Shown here piece after piece: positions 16,044 to 24,883 of a stretch of DNA of 33,251 nucleotides; position 1 is the stretch's first letter, and each line of letters begins with the position of its first letter. Made by a program: the position numbers and the translations under genes. Under the pieces are notes generated by a model. It was not told the origin of the DNA. It made no database searches and saw only the letters and a program-made list of their open reading frames with translations. The stretch spans positions 1-33,251 of the forward strand of contig JAAZAT010000132.1 of the NCBI GenBank assembly GCA_012514185.1, written 5' to 3'. Source of the DNA: Spirochaetales bacterium (GTDB lineage: Bacteria > Spirochaetota > Spirochaetia > Sphaerochaetales > Sphaerochaetaceae).

Positions 16044-16163
16044 GGTTCTGCTCCTTGACAGGAAAATTTTTTTAGTACACCCGTTAGTCTACCACGTTCA
16101 GTTGGCTTAGAAAAGTACGCACAGGCTCTGTATTTCCTTGCACGCTTATGCTATTGTCCGCTC

Positions 16164-17312
16164 ATGGGTACACGCAACCTCCTCTTTGTCATGGTGATGG
16201 CCTTGGCGTTCGCCGGCAGCCTGTTCGGCGGCCTCGGCGAGGAAATCCAGATTGCATGCTCAATTTCACTGGCCCGGATGGGACTCTTGATGAGCCTCAG
16301 TCAGGTCGGATCTTTTGTTTCCTTCCTCACCCTGCCGTTGCTTGCCAGGAAGTTGAGCTCCTACTCACTGTTGGTCATCGGCATTCTCTCCTCGTCTGTG
16401 ACTTTATTGGGCATGGGCCTCAGCCGGACTGCCTCGGTCTTCGGGCTTTTCTTCTTGCTCAATGCATTGGGAGGCTATCTGTACGGGACCAGCAACATCA
16501 TGGTTCTGATCAATGTCGATCGACCCCGCATGAAAACCAATATTCCCTTGATGCATCTTACGTACAGCATCGCCAGCATTTTCAGCGGGTATTACATTAC
16601 ATTTCTCAAGCAGAATACCTGGTACCACGGATATGTGCAGATGGCGGTCATCTATCTGGTCATGGGGACCCTGTTCATCCTGTATAAGCCTGCAGGCATT
16701 GACCGATGGGAGCAAAGAAAGGACCAGAAACTTTCCGATTCGTTCTCATTGCTGAAGAACAAGGCGTTCATGAAGTACCTGATCTTTCTCATCCTGGCTA
16801 ATGCAGTGGAGTACTGCAATGCAGTCTACCCCTTGCTGGCCATCACCGCCTTGCATGCAGCAGGGGCCCGCGAGGTTGGGCTGGCGATCATCATCATCCA
16901 TTTTGGAAGCACCCTTTCCCGCTTGGCAGCCATTCCCATGCTGAAAAAAGGGTTTTCCGCTCATCGTATGCTTGTTTCCTTGTGCCTGGTGAGCATGCTC
17001 GGCCTGATAGGATTCTTTCTCTCTTCCAATCTCCTGTGGGCATACGTAAGTCTTGCTTTGATGGGGCTTGGCATGGGCGCTGTGAATCCGGTAAGCCAGG
17101 TACTGGAGCTTTCCAGCTGGCCCTCCGACTTGCTGCAACTTGCCAATATCCGCTCCATGGGGTCGACCCTCGGTCGCATCGGGATGCCGCTGGCTGTCGG
17201 CTTTGTAATCAGCTCCTTCTCCATATCAGCCTCATTTCTGCTGTTGGCATTGAGCATGGGCTTGGCAGCCTTGTTCCTGCTTACATCCAAAGCCAAGCCG
17301 GCTTCTTGCTAG
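16164..17312 (+). CDS. Major facilitator superfamily transporter
   Basis: A 382-residue inner-membrane protein with about twelve hydrophobic segments in two sixes, divided by a charged loop (KPAGIDRWEQRKDQKLSD). The N-terminal half has GLFFLLNALGGYLYGTSNIMVLINVDRPRMKTN, the sort of segment seen in sugar-type MFS carriers. The C-terminal half has VSLALMGLGMGAVNPVSQ. The substrate is not evident; the neighbour tyrA could hint at an aromatic compound, but a sugar is as likely. No Shine-Dalgarno precedes ATG 16164, while TATTGT (16152-16157) ends six bases upstream with no good -35; this may be another leaderless gene. Confidence 0.82.
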   Translation: MGTRNLLFVMVMALAFAGSLFGGLGEEIQIACSISLARMGLLMSLSQVGSFVSFLTLPLLARKLSSYSLLVIGILSSSVTLLGMGLSRTASVFGLFFLLNALGGYLYGTSNIMVLINVDRPRMKTNIPLMHLTYSIASIFSGYYITFLKQNTWYHGYVQMAVIYLVMGTLFILYKPAGIDRWEQRKDQKLSDSFSLLKNKAFMKYLIFLILANAVEYCNAVYPLLAITALHAAGAREVGLAIIIIHFGSTLSRLAAIPMLKKGFSAHRMLVSLCLVSMLGLIGFFLSSNLLWAYVSLALMGLGMGAVNPVSQVLELSSWPSDLLQLANIRSMGSTLGRIGMPLAVGFVISSFSISASFLLLALSMGLAALFLLTSKAKPASC

Positions 17313-17335
17313 GATGCACCCTTATTGAGTACAAT
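17306..17335 (+). promoter_or_regulatory. tyrA promoter, apparently leaderless
   Basis: TTGCTA (17306-17311, 4/6), an 18-base spacer and TACAAT (17330-17335, 5/6) end seven bases before ATG 17343. It overlaps the last codons of the MFS gene. No Shine-Dalgarno is near the ATG. Confidence 0.55.
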
Positions 17336-17342
17336 GCCGGCC

Positions 17343-18092
17343 ATGGAAGCTACAATAAGCGTCGGCGTATATGGATTGGGTCGTTTCGGTTCCTTTTGGG
17401 CAAAGGAATTAGCTAAACATGGATTTCCTGTCATCGGGTATGGAAGAAGCGCTAAAGCCGCCCCCGAAGGAGTGCTTCTCGGCAGTGAGGATGAGGTGCT
17501 CTCTTGTTCAGCGCTGTTTTATTGCGTATCCATCAGCTCCTTCAGCGAAGTCTTGGACCGAACCAGTTCCCGGATTGCCGATCATACGGTGGTGATGGAT
17601 ACCTGCTCAGTCAAGCTCTATCCTGCCAAGTTGATGCGGGAGAAGCTTCCCAAACAGGTGCAATGCATTGCAACCCATCCCATGTTCGGGCCCGATTCAG
17701 GCAAGAACGGGATAGCGGGGCTTCCTTTGGTCATCAGCGGTGTTCGTTGCGAAGACGAGACCTTGCAACGTTGGGTCGAGGAGTTCAGGCGATGGGATTT
17801 GAAGGTGCTGCAGATGAGTTGCGACCAGCACGACCGCGAGGCGGCCTGGTCCCAGGGCATCACCCACTTCATCGGTCGAACGCTCTCGGAACTGTCGCTC
17901 GGGGAGACCGAGCTTGCAACCACGGGGTATAAAACGCTCTTGACAGTAATGCAACAGACCTGCAATGACCCGCTGCAGCTGTTTTATGATTTGCAGCGGT
18001 ACAACCCCTATGCCAGACAGATGCGCATGGGTCTCAAGGGGGCGCTTGATACCGTCATGGACGCCCTCAAGAAGCAGGAGGAAGGACGTTGA
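17343..18092 (+). CDS. tyrA: Prephenate dehydrogenase-family protein (tyrosine synthesis)
   Basis: A 249-residue NAD(P)-dependent dehydrogenase of the TyrA family, which oxidises and decarboxylates prephenate (or arogenate) on the way to tyrosine. The nucleotide-binding loop GLGRFG is at 11-16, DTCSVK at 86-91, the substrate segment THPMFGPDSG with the catalytic-type His112 at 111-120, and DQHDREAAW with His163. There is no chorismate mutase or ACT domain, so this is the short form. Start choice: ATG 17343 fits the promoter; TTG 17325, with AGGA ten bases before it, is the alternative and would add six residues. The stop overlaps the mtaB start. Confidence 0.83.
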   Translation: MEATISVGVYGLGRFGSFWAKELAKHGFPVIGYGRSAKAAPEGVLLGSEDEVLSCSALFYCVSISSFSEVLDRTSSRIADHTVVMDTCSVKLYPAKLMREKLPKQVQCIATHPMFGPDSGKNGIAGLPLVISGVRCEDETLQRWVEEFRRWDLKVLQMSCDQHDREAAWSQGITHFIGRTLSELSLGETELATTGYKTLLTVMQQTCNDPLQLFYDLQRYNPYARQMRMGLKGALDTVMDALKKQEEGR

Positions 18093-19402
18093 ACGTATGT
18101 GTATATACTTTGGGGTGCAGACTGAATCAATGTGAGAGCGAGGCGATAGCCGACAGCTTTTCTCAGGAAGGTTTCACCATCGTCGAGGAACAGGTTCCAG
18201 CCGACCTCTATGTCGTCAATACCTGTACGGTAACCAGCAAGGCTGAGCAGAAAGCCCGAAGGATGATCCGCAAGTTCGCCATGCAGGCGCCTACGCTTGC
18301 CACCGGTTGTTACGCCCAGGTGAACGAGGATGAGCTCAAGGGGCTCAGTGACAATGTCATTGTCGTGCCCTTGGAGAAAAAAGCCCACCTGCTCAAGCTG
18401 GCAAAACACCTGAAGGCAAGTCTTGTCAGCGGGATGGACCTGAGGACAGGGTGCCTGTCGTTCAGTGATGGAAAGGCAAGTGTTTTCGATTACGACGCCG
18501 CCTCCTTCTCGTATCACAGTCGGGCGTATTTGAAAATCCAGGATGGGTGCGACAACAGCTGCGCCTATTGCCGGGTCCATATCGCCCGGGGAAAGGCTGT
18601 GAGCCTGGAAGCCGGCCAGGTCATCGAACGTGCACTGGCACTCCAAGAAGCCGGTTTCCAGGAAATCATGCTTACCGGGGTGAACCTGACCATGTACGAT
18701 CATCAGGGTGATGGCCTTGGCGGCCTTCTGGAGAAGCTGCTGGCAAAGCTTTCCGACTCTATGCGCATCCGTCTCTCTTCGATGGAACCCGATCACATTG
18801 ATGACAGGTTGCTTGATGTTTTGACTGACAAGCGGATGCAGCCGCATTTCCACATTCCGGTGCAGACCGGCAGCGACCGGCTGCTCAAGAAAGTCGACCG
18901 CCATTATACCATTGCCGAACTAGCGAACATCCTTGATCGACTTCGAAAGGCAAAAGGTGATCCGTTCTTGGCCGCCGACATCATTACCGGGCTTCCCTCG
19001 GAGCGGGATGAGGACTTTGCCGCCACCCGTCAGTTCATTCTCGAGCAACAATTCTCATTTTTGCATGTGTTTCCCTTCTCACCGCGGCCCGACACCCCTT
19101 TGTACCGGGCTCAGGACCGCATACCCGAGTCTGTGCGCGATGAACGTGCACTCGATTTGAGAAAGCTCAGTGAACAACTTCACCACAGCTATCGGCAAAG
19201 ACAGGTGGGGTCTGCTGCTGAAGTGATCCTGCAGAACCGCAAAGGCGGTCGCTGGTATGGCCTGAGTGGGAATTATCTGGATGTTGCTGTGTTTGCTCCC
19301 CCGGTCTTTGCCAGGGAAGGCATGCTGATCAAAGGAACCTTCGGCCAAGTGGTCGGCAAGGAGAAATGGATGGAGTTCATCCCGGATGCAGCCACTTTTT
19401 GA
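18089..19402 (+). CDS. mtaB: tRNA t6A37 methylthiotransferase
   Basis: A 437-residue radical-SAM enzyme that turns t6A into ms2t6A at position 37 of ANN-decoding tRNAs. The N-terminal UPF0004 domain carries Cys10, Cys46 and Cys74 (TLGCRLNQ, NTCTVTS, ATGCYAQ) for one [4Fe-4S] cluster. The radical-SAM motif is DGCDNSCAYC, Cys154, 158 and 161. A TRAM-like RNA-binding segment ends the protein. Start is TTG 18089, overlapping the tyrA stop as TTGA, behind AGGAGGAAGG; it gives the family's N terminus VCVYTLGC and no ATG in this frame is near. The GRLNQ-type N terminus favours MtaB over MiaB. Confidence 0.92.
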   Translation: MNVCVYTLGCRLNQCESEAIADSFSQEGFTIVEEQVPADLYVVNTCTVTSKAEQKARRMIRKFAMQAPTLATGCYAQVNEDELKGLSDNVIVVPLEKKAHLLKLAKHLKASLVSGMDLRTGCLSFSDGKASVFDYDAASFSYHSRAYLKIQDGCDNSCAYCRVHIARGKAVSLEAGQVIERALALQEAGFQEIMLTGVNLTMYDHQGDGLGGLLEKLLAKLSDSMRIRLSSMEPDHIDDRLLDVLTDKRMQPHFHIPVQTGSDRLLKKVDRHYTIAELANILDRLRKAKGDPFLAADIITGLPSERDEDFAATRQFILEQQFSFLHVFPFSPRPDTPLYRAQDRIPESVRDERALDLRKLSEQLHHSYRQRQVGSAAEVILQNRKGGRWYGLSGNYLDVAVFAPPVFAREGMLIKGTFGQVVGKEKWMEFIPDAATF

Positions 19403-19931
19403 AACCGAGCGGCTCCGCGCCTATGTGAGCGGGGTGGAGTTTGCAAAGCCACTGCTTGCCTATGAGAAGGGCAACCTCCAAGCTTGCAAACCCTTTTCTA
19501 TGACGCATCAGAGCAGTTACTACACGCTTGCCTCCTTTCAGGATATCTGCAGCAGACAGGCAAGCTTGTGTGAGCAGAAGAGGATGCTCCCCTTGCTCTT
19601 TTTTTTCAAAGAAGATCAGAAGCATGTAGTGGGTACCGTGTTTCTGAACCATATCGTTTGGGGTGCGAGCCTTTCGGCAAAGATCGGCTACAGTATCGAC
19701 CATAGGCTCTGGAGGCAGGGATACGGCACCGAGGCGGTTTCTTCAGTCGTTTCGTATGCCTTCGAACACATGGAACTGCACCGCCTTGAAGCCCACATCA
19801 TGAGCTCGAATGAGGCTAGCAGGCGTTTGGTGACACGGCTGGGATTTCTCGATGAAGGAGTGTGCCGCGGCTACTTGTTTCTGAACGGGAGGTGGGAGGA
19901 CCACATCCGCTATGCACTTTGCAACAATTAG
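19386..19931 (+). CDS. GNAT-family N-acetyltransferase, RimJ/RimL-like
   Basis: A 181-residue acetyltransferase. It opens with the RimJ-like ETERLRAYV, and has [30 protein letters not shown] for acetyl-CoA binding (the QGYGTEA loop) and [28 protein letters not shown], the standard end of this subgroup. Substrates are ribosomal protein N termini or small molecules; which is unknown. The ATG at 19386 lies 17 bases before the end of mtaB, so it is probably coupled to it. Its stop is interlocked with the cysE stop in TTAG at 19928-19931. Confidence 0.85.
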   Translation: MQPLFETERLRAYVSGVEFAKPLLAYEKGNLQACKPFSMTHQSSYYTLASFQDICSRQASLCEQKRMLPLLFFFKEDQKHVVGTVFLNHIVWGASLSAKIGYSIDHRLWRQGYGTEAVSSVVSYAFEHMELHRLEAHIMSSNEASRRLVTRLGFLDEGVCRGYLFLNGRWEDHIRYALCNN

Positions 19932-20884
19932 GCCTTGCGCATCTTCAAATCCCTGAAGGTGATTTGCGGTTCCTGGATTACCACCATGGTGTCGGCAGGA
20001 ACCGATTCCTTTATCCAGACGTTGGATCCGATGACTGCGTTCCGACCGATGGTGATGTCCCCCAATATGGTTGCATTGGAGTAGATGGTGACATTGTCCT
20101 CAATGGTTGGATGCCGCTTGGTTCCCCTGATCAGAGCGCCGCAGGCATCCTTGGGAAAACTCAAGGCTCCCAAGGTCACTCCCTGGTAGAGTTTCACATT
20201 GTTCCCGATCACCGTCGTCTCCCCGATGACGGTACCTGTGCCATGGTCGATGAAGAATGAGTTGCCGATCACAGCCCCTGGATGAATGTCGATGCCCGTC
20301 TCTTTATGGGCATATTCATTCATCATCCTCGGAAGAAGGGGAACATCCATCAGAAACAGCTCATGAGCCACCCGGTGAATCGTGAGGGTTTTAATGCAGG
20401 GATAGGAGAGAATGACCTCCCGGATATTCCTTGCTGCAGGATCTCCTTCAAAGGCCGCCCGTGCGTCCATTTTCAGGCTCACCCGCAACCGGGGCAGTAT
20501 TTCGCAAAGATTTCGCACCGTATGGTCGGCTTTTTCCTGCGCTTGGCAGGATTCGAGCGAGGGATTGTCATACCGGTAGGCGAGCACAAGCTGGCCTTTG
20601 AGCAAGGAACAGACCTTGTTCAACTGCATGGTCAAGATTTCTTGCAAACTTGAATTTGCTTGGTCACGACCGCAGCGGCCGGGAAACATGAGCTCAAGCA
20701 GCTCGTTGGAAATATCGCCGATGACGAGCATTTGGGGAAGCGGCTTGAGGCCGTGAAAATTGGCGTTCCCGGCCACCCTGTCAAAGGTTCCCAAAAATGA
20801 GGGAATATAGGCTGAAGCATCGAATTGCTGTTCTGTGCACTGGTTCATGACCATACCATACGTGTCTTGTAGGTCTTTATGCAA
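19928..20884 (-). CDS. cysE: Serine O-acetyltransferase, EpsC type
   Basis: A 318-residue enzyme that makes O-acetylserine from serine and acetyl-CoA, the first step to cysteine. The N-terminal 190 residues are helical. The C-terminal left-handed beta helix holds hexapeptide repeats ([33 protein letters not shown]) and the active-site region [13 protein letters not shown] with the expected histidine and aspartate. The start is uncertain. TTG 20884, four bases after the bioY stop, lacks a clear Shine-Dalgarno. ATG 20854 or 20848 would remove 10 or 12 residues and is possible. It is second in a bioY-cysE pair and so may be expressed from the biotin-controlled promoter. Confidence 0.88.
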   Translation of the reverse strand: MHKDLQDTYGMVMNQCTEQQFDASAYIPSFLGTFDRVAGNANFHGLKPLPQMLVIGDISNELLELMFPGRCGRDQANSSLQEILTMQLNKVCSLLKGQLVLAYRYDNPSLESCQAQEKADHTVRNLCEILPRLRVSLKMDARAAFEGDPAARNIREVILSYPCIKTLTIHRVAHELFLMDVPLLPRMMNEYAHKETGIDIHPGAVIGNSFFIDHGTGTVIGETTVIGNNVKLYQGVTLGALSFPKDACGALIRGTKRHPTIEDNVTIYSNATILGDITIGRNAVIGSNVWIKESVPADTMVVIQEPQITFRDLKMRKA

Positions 20885-20888
20885 GAGC

Positions 20889-21431
20889 TCAGCCCAGCAA
20901 CTGGGTTATTCTTGGATGAAAGCTTCTGGCCAGGTGCGCTGCCGCCAGCAGTTTGATGCTGTCTCCGATCAGAAAGGGAAGCATTCCGGCCTGGATGGCG
21001 ACACTCCACGAGAGGGAGCGGTTATATTTCAAAAAGGGAACCCCCACCAGATAGATGACAAGAGTCGCAAGCAGCCCGTAAAGCAGGCAGAGTGTGTAGT
21101 ATGTCCTTGGCTTTTCTGCTTTTTGGCTGAAATTTCCTGCAAATCCAGCGATGCATGCAGCAGGCAGCAGGGCGATCAAGAAGCCTCCTGTCGGTCCCAT
21201 CAGGTTGCCCAGCCCCCCTCCGCTTGAAAAGACGGGAAGCCCGATGGCACCGAGCAACAGGTAGACGACCGTACTTGCAAGGGCCAGCCTTGTTCCCCCA
21301 AGAAAACCTGCAAGCAGTACGAAGAGCGTTTGCAAAGTGATGGGGACCGGTGGGAGCGGGAACCTCAGATATGCTCCTATGATGATCAGGGCACTGAAAA
21401 GCGAAGTCATGAACAGTCGTTTGTATTGCAT
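20889..21431 (-). CDS. bioY: BioY, substrate-specific component of an ECF biotin transporter
   Basis: A 180-residue inner-membrane S component with six hydrophobic segments. The family motif is clear: [24 protein letters not shown] in the first third, then [26 protein letters not shown]. BioY binds biotin and works with shared EcfAT units, not encoded here. ATG 21431 opens the protein; its Shine-Dalgarno is weak. It is divergent from birA across an 84-base gap that holds a palindromic operator. Import of biotin plus the BirA repressor gives a simple biotin-feedback circuit. cysE follows four bases after its stop. Confidence 0.93.
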   Translation of the reverse strand: MQYKRLFMTSLFSALIIIGAYLRFPLPPVPITLQTLFVLLAGFLGGTRLALASTVVYLLLGAIGLPVFSSGGGLGNLMGPTGGFLIALLPAACIAGFAGNFSQKAEKPRTYYTLCLLYGLLATLVIYLVGVPFLKYNRSLSWSVAIQAGMLPFLIGDSIKLLAAAHLARSFHPRITQLLG

Positions 21432-21458
21432 GGCTCGACTCTAACATGGACTTTTTGT

Positions 21459-21487
21459 GATTGTAAACACGTATCAGGTTGACAATC
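21459..21487. promoter_or_regulatory. Probable BirA operator between bioY and birA
   Basis: GATTGTAAAC (21459-21468) and GTTGACAATC (21478-21487) match as an inverted repeat at 9 of 10 positions, with a 9-base centre. The half-site TTGTAAAC is the known BirA half-site in many bacteria, where the centre is usually about 14-16 bases. Here the centre is shorter. The dyad covers the bioY promoter and the -35 box of birA, so one bound repressor would shut both. Confidence 0.7.
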
Positions 21488-21489
21488 AA
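21460..21489 (-). promoter_or_regulatory. bioY promoter
   Basis: On the minus strand TTGATT (plus 21484-21489, 4/6), an 18-base spacer and TACAAT (plus 21460-21465, 5/6). The start point would be near 21453, about 22 bases before the ATG. The operator dyad lies across both boxes. Confidence 0.55.
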
Positions 21490-21508
21490 GGTTCTCTTTG
21501 CCTACCAT
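21479..21508 (+). promoter_or_regulatory. birA promoter, apparently leaderless
   Basis: Perfect TTGACA (21479-21484), an 18-base spacer and TACCAT (21503-21508, 4/6) end seven bases before ATG 21516. The -35 box is inside the right half of the BirA operator. Confidence 0.6.
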
Positions 21509-21515
21509 CACACCT

Positions 21516-22490
21516 ATGACCAGTGAACAAACAGTACTGCATCGTTTGGAACAGAACCGCGATCGTTATCTTTCAGGCCAAGAGCTTGCCGCTGATTTGG
21601 GCATCAGCAGAAGCGCCGTGTGGAAAGCCATGGAGAGCCTGCGTGACCAAGGCCATGTCATCGAAGGCATCTCCCGAAGGGGCTACCGGTTGTTGACCGC
21701 CACCACCCACCTGAACAAGGAACGATTGGCCGGGTTGCTCCCATCCTTTGAAGTGCATCTTTTTGATTCGCTCGATTCAACCAACCGCTATGCGAAGGTC
21801 CTTGCTTCCGAACACGGGCAACGGCCGGCTGTCGTTGTTGCAACCTATCAGAGCGGAGGCAGGGGAAGGCTCGGCCGTACCTTTTTCAGCCCGAAGGGGG
21901 GCCTCTATCTCAGCGTCCTGCTGCCGATCACGTTCAACTTGGAATCGGCGCAGCTCATCACCAGCGCCGCCAGTGTGGCTGCCTTGGAGGCTATAGAACA
22001 TGTCAGCGGCAAACAGTGTCAGATCAAGTGGGTCAACGACCTCTATCGGGAAGGGAAGAAGGTATGCGGAATCCTTACCGAGGGAGTGTTGGCTGTGGAG
22101 AGCGGAAGTTTGAGTGCAGTGGTTGTAGGCATCGGAATAAACTTTTGCATCCCGCAGGCAGCCTTTCCCGAAGACTTGAGGCCTTTGGCGACATCGTTGT
22201 ATGACGGTCCTGATTCAGTGCCTCCCTCTTTTGATGCAAACACCCTGGTATCCGAGGTGGTGCACAATCTGCATGCATTGGTTTCAAGGTTGCCCGACCG
22301 CTCCTTCTTGTCCGTGTATCGCAGCCGCTCTCTCTTATTGGGCCGCAAGGTTGTGGTTCATCAAGGCAGGCAGGCCTTTTCTGCAATCGCTGTGGGAATC
22401 GATGATGATGCCCGCCTGGTTGTGGAGGATGAGAATGGGATGCAGCATGTACTCAGCTCTGCAGAGATCAGCATTCGACTTGAAGTCTGA
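21516..22490 (+). CDS. birA: Biotin-protein ligase and biotin operon repressor (bifunctional)
   Basis: A 324-residue protein with both BirA halves. Residues 1-60 are a winged helix-turn-helix (SGQELAADLGISRSAVWKAMESLRDQGH, then GYRLL), which makes it a DNA-binding regulator. The ligase domain has the biotinyl-AMP loop GGRGRLGR at 114-121 and KWVNDLY at 171-177 with the catalytic-type lysine in KKVCGILTEG. A small C-terminal domain ends it. It attaches biotin to carboxylase carrier proteins and, when loaded with biotinyl-AMP, represses; the divergent bioY operator is its likely target. ATG 21516 fits the promoter. TTG 21498, with AAGG six bases before it, is an alternative giving six more residues. 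Confidence 0.92.
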   Translation: MTSEQTVLHRLEQNRDRYLSGQELAADLGISRSAVWKAMESLRDQGHVIEGISRRGYRLLTATTHLNKERLAGLLPSFEVHLFDSLDSTNRYAKVLASEHGQRPAVVVATYQSGGRGRLGRTFFSPKGGLYLSVLLPITFNLESAQLITSAASVAALEAIEHVSGKQCQIKWVNDLYREGKKVCGILTEGVLAVESGSLSAVVVGIGINFCIPQAAFPEDLRPLATSLYDGPDSVPPSFDANTLVSEVVHNLHALVSRLPDRSFLSVYRSRSLLLGRKVVVHQGRQAFSAIAVGIDDDARLVVEDENGMQHVLSSAEISIRLEV

Positions 22491-22509
22491 GTTTTTTTTA
22501 GTGTATAGT
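22480..22509 (+). promoter_or_regulatory. argS promoter
   Basis: TTGAAG (22480-22485, 4/6), an 18-base spacer and TATAGT (22504-22509, 5/6). The -35 overlaps the birA stop region. A leader of about 20 bases contains the AAAGGA Shine-Dalgarno. Confidence 0.55.
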
Positions 22510-22537
22510 CGGTATTTACAGAGAAAGGAACGAACAG

Positions 22538-24301
22538 ATGCTTAATGCCGTACGCGAGACTTGGAAGTCGCTCATTGAAGAACAGTTGGCTCTCTATGCA
22601 AAAGAAGTGATCGGGATGGATGCACAGCTGCCTCCCCTTGCTGTTCAAACGCCGCCGAAACCCGAGCTGGGAGATTTGGCTTTTCCGCTTTTTGCGTATG
22701 CAAAAATATTGAGAACCGCCCCTCCCATGCTTGCATCCTCCCTCAAGGCCCGCCTTGAGAAGGTTGAAGATCGTCCTTTGGGGGATTTGCTGGTTGCCGG
22801 GCCATATCTGAACGTTCGCATCGACACGGCGGCCCTTGCCACTTCGCTCTCTGTGCAGCTGGCTGAGCAACAAGAGCTCTATGGAACCAATGAGAGCATG
22901 GCCGGCAAGCGGGTGACCATTGAGTTCAGCTGCCCGAACACCAATAAGCCGTTGCATTTGGGCCATATGCGCAACGACAGCCTGGGTGAAAGTGTAGCTG
23001 CAATCCTCAAGGCAAACGGTGCGACGGTGCGCAAGGTCAACTTGATCAACAACCGCGGGGTGCATATCTGCAAGTCGATGCTTGCCTACCAAAAATTCGG
23101 CAATGGGGAGACTCCGCAATCCAGCGGCATCAAGGGCGACCACCTGGTGGGAAAGTACTATGTGAAGTTTGCCCAATGGGCCAAGGAGGATCCTGGTGCT
23201 GAGGACCAGGCCCAAGAGATGCTCAGGCAGTGGGAGGCCGGCAACGAGCATGTCATCGAGTTGTGGAAGCTGATGAACGGCTGGACGCTCGACGGCCTGC
23301 ACGAGAGTTACAAAAAGATGGGTATCAGTTTCGATGCCTACTACTATGAGTCCGAAACGTACAAGTACGGCAAGGATGAGATCCTCAAGGGCCTCGAACA
23401 GGGGGTGTTCTACCGCGAGGAGGACGGCTCGGTATGGGTCGACCTCGAGCCTGTCAAGCTTGATAAGAAGGTTCTGCTTCGCAAGGATGGAACCAGTCTT
23501 TATATGACCCAGGACGTCGGGACTGCCATCATGCGTCATAAGGATTGGCCGTTTGACTCCCTCATTTATGTTGTAGCCAGCGAACAGCAGTACCATTTCC
23601 GGGTTCTCTTCTATGTCCTTGAACAGCTGGGCTATGCTTGGGCGAAGAACCTGCACCACCTCTCCTACGGCATGGTCAACCTGCCGGAAGGGAAGATGAA
23701 GAGCAGGGAAGGGACTGTTGTCGATGCAGACGAGTTGGTTGACACCCTTACGTCCCTGGCCCGCAAGGAAATCGAGGCTAAGGAACGGGAAGCCTTGGTT
23801 GATGATGTGGAAAAAACCAGCCAAAGCATCGCCTTGGGGGCGTTGAATTACTATCTGTTGCAGGTCACCCCTACCAAGGATATGATTTTCAATCCGGCCG
23901 AGTCCATCTCGTTCAACGGGAATACCGGCCCGTATCTTCAGTACATGGGTGCAAGAATCTCAAGCATGCTTCGCAAGTATGAGAGTGAGTATGCCGACAT
24001 CCAGAAGCTTGGCTTCAACAGCAGCCTGCTCACCCTCAGTGATGAGCGTGAGTTGATCAAGCAGATCGCCCTCTATCCCGAGGTGGTGGAGAAGGCAGGT
24101 GCTTCGTACGATCCCTCCTTGCTCTGCACCTACTTGTATGACTTGTCCAAGCTCTTCTCCCGCTGGTACCATGACAATCCGGTGCTCAAGGCAGCCACAG
24201 CTGATTTGGTACGCAGCCGCATCGAGCTCGCCACCATGGTCCTGCAGGTGCTGAAGAACGCCTTCGCTCTGGTCGGCATCCCGTTTCTTGCATCGATGTG
24301 A
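22538..24301 (+). CDS. argS: Arginyl-tRNA synthetase
   Basis: A 587-residue class I synthetase that charges tRNA-Arg. Residues 1-110 form the N-terminal add-on domain that reads the tRNA D-loop. The HIGH-type motif is HLGH at 140-143 within SCPNTNKPLHLGHMRND, and the KMSKS counterpart is KMKSREGT near 386-393. The C-terminal helical anticodon domain has NTGPYLQYMGARISSMLRKY and RWYHDNPVL. ATG 22538 follows AAAGGA by eight bases. The gene has its own promoter and ends one base before the tetR stop on the other strand. Confidence 0.95.
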   Translation: MLNAVRETWKSLIEEQLALYAKEVIGMDAQLPPLAVQTPPKPELGDLAFPLFAYAKILRTAPPMLASSLKARLEKVEDRPLGDLLVAGPYLNVRIDTAALATSLSVQLAEQQELYGTNESMAGKRVTIEFSCPNTNKPLHLGHMRNDSLGESVAAILKANGATVRKVNLINNRGVHICKSMLAYQKFGNGETPQSSGIKGDHLVGKYYVKFAQWAKEDPGAEDQAQEMLRQWEAGNEHVIELWKLMNGWTLDGLHESYKKMGISFDAYYYESETYKYGKDEILKGLEQGVFYREEDGSVWVDLEPVKLDKKVLLRKDGTSLYMTQDVGTAIMRHKDWPFDSLIYVVASEQQYHFRVLFYVLEQLGYAWAKNLHHLSYGMVNLPEGKMKSREGTVVDADELVDTLTSLARKEIEAKEREALVDDVEKTSQSIALGALNYYLLQVTPTKDMIFNPAESISFNGNTGPYLQYMGARISSMLRKYESEYADIQKLGFNSSLLTLSDERELIKQIALYPEVVEKAGASYDPSLLCTYLYDLSKLFSRWYHDNPVLKAATADLVRSRIELATMVLQVLKNAFALVGIPFLASM

Positions 24302-24302
24302 T

Positions 24303-24878
24303 TCATCGGCCTTGGTAAAGGGTGCAGAAATTTTGGATGAAGCGTTCCTCCTCCCACTCCAGGTCCTCTGATTCGTCCAGGAGTATGCGTCTGAGAAACT
24401 GCTGGACGACGCTTCTGAAGGTGAGAACGGCCAGGTCCAGGTCATCAATGACCAGACGGGATGATTCACTGAGGCTTTCCAGTAGAATTCTGCTTTGGCC
24501 TTGCAGCATCTCATCCAAGGTTGTCTGTATGGCTCTCGCGGCCTGGTGCGTCAAGGCTTCTGTTTGGATGATGCGGTAGAAATAACGCATCGGTGCATTG
24601 GCATACAGTTCATGCCAGTGATTCATTGCACGGCTGAGGACCTCGGTCGCCCTCCCTGACAGGCTGATGATAGCCATCTGCTGGTAGGCGAGGGTGTTGC
24701 AATAAGAGAACAGCTCTTCGATCATGGCTTCCCTGCTTGCAAAGTGATGATACAATGCAGCTTTACTGATCTTGTTTTCTTTTGCAAGGGTCGAGAGCGA
24801 TATGGCTTGCAAGCCTTGTTCAGAGCCAAGCTTAAGCAACGATAGGATGAGGTTTTGTTTGGTCGGGGTTGTATGCAT
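24303..24878 (-). CDS. TetR-family transcriptional repressor
   Basis: A 191-residue regulator. Residues 5-50 are the TetR DNA-binding region: helix-turn-helix LSTLAKENKISKAALYHHFASREAMIEELF. The C-terminal part is an all-helical ligand and dimer domain without recognisable ligand type. The ATG at 24878 is chosen because the promoter places transcription right there; the open frame reaches up to 24935 through the operator, which cannot be coding. No Shine-Dalgarno is seen. A 20-base dyad within its own promoter suggests that it represses itself. No other clear target is adjacent, although the rplU promoter lies about 75 bases away. Confidence 0.85.
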   Translation of the reverse strand: MHTTPTKQNLILSLLKLGSEQGLQAISLSTLAKENKISKAALYHHFASREAMIEELFSYCNTLAYQQMAIISLSGRATEVLSRAMNHWHELYANAPMRYFYRIIQTEALTHQAARAIQTTLDEMLQGQSRILLESLSESSRLVIDDLDLAVLTFRSVVQQFLRRILLDESEDLEWEEERFIQNFCTLYQGR

Positions 24879-24883
24879 ACCGA

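Noticed and set aside
14994-16058. A 354-codon open frame on the plus strand opposite pta
   Set aside because: It mirrors pta almost end to end, lacks a Shine-Dalgarno and has no family motif; it is an effect of codon bias on the opposite strand.
16041-16163. A defined pta promoter in the pta/MFS gap
   Set aside because: Two weak -10 candidates (TAGACT, TACTAA) are present on the minus strand, but neither has a convincing -35; I could not choose.
22470-22500. Terminator between birA and argS (GACT-TGA-AGTC then T-run)
   Set aside because: A 4-base-pair stem is too weak, and the same bases serve as the argS -35 region.
22361-23824. A 487-codon open frame on the minus strand opposite argS
   Set aside because: It lies opposite birA and argS, whose motifs are intact, and has no recognisable domain or start signal.
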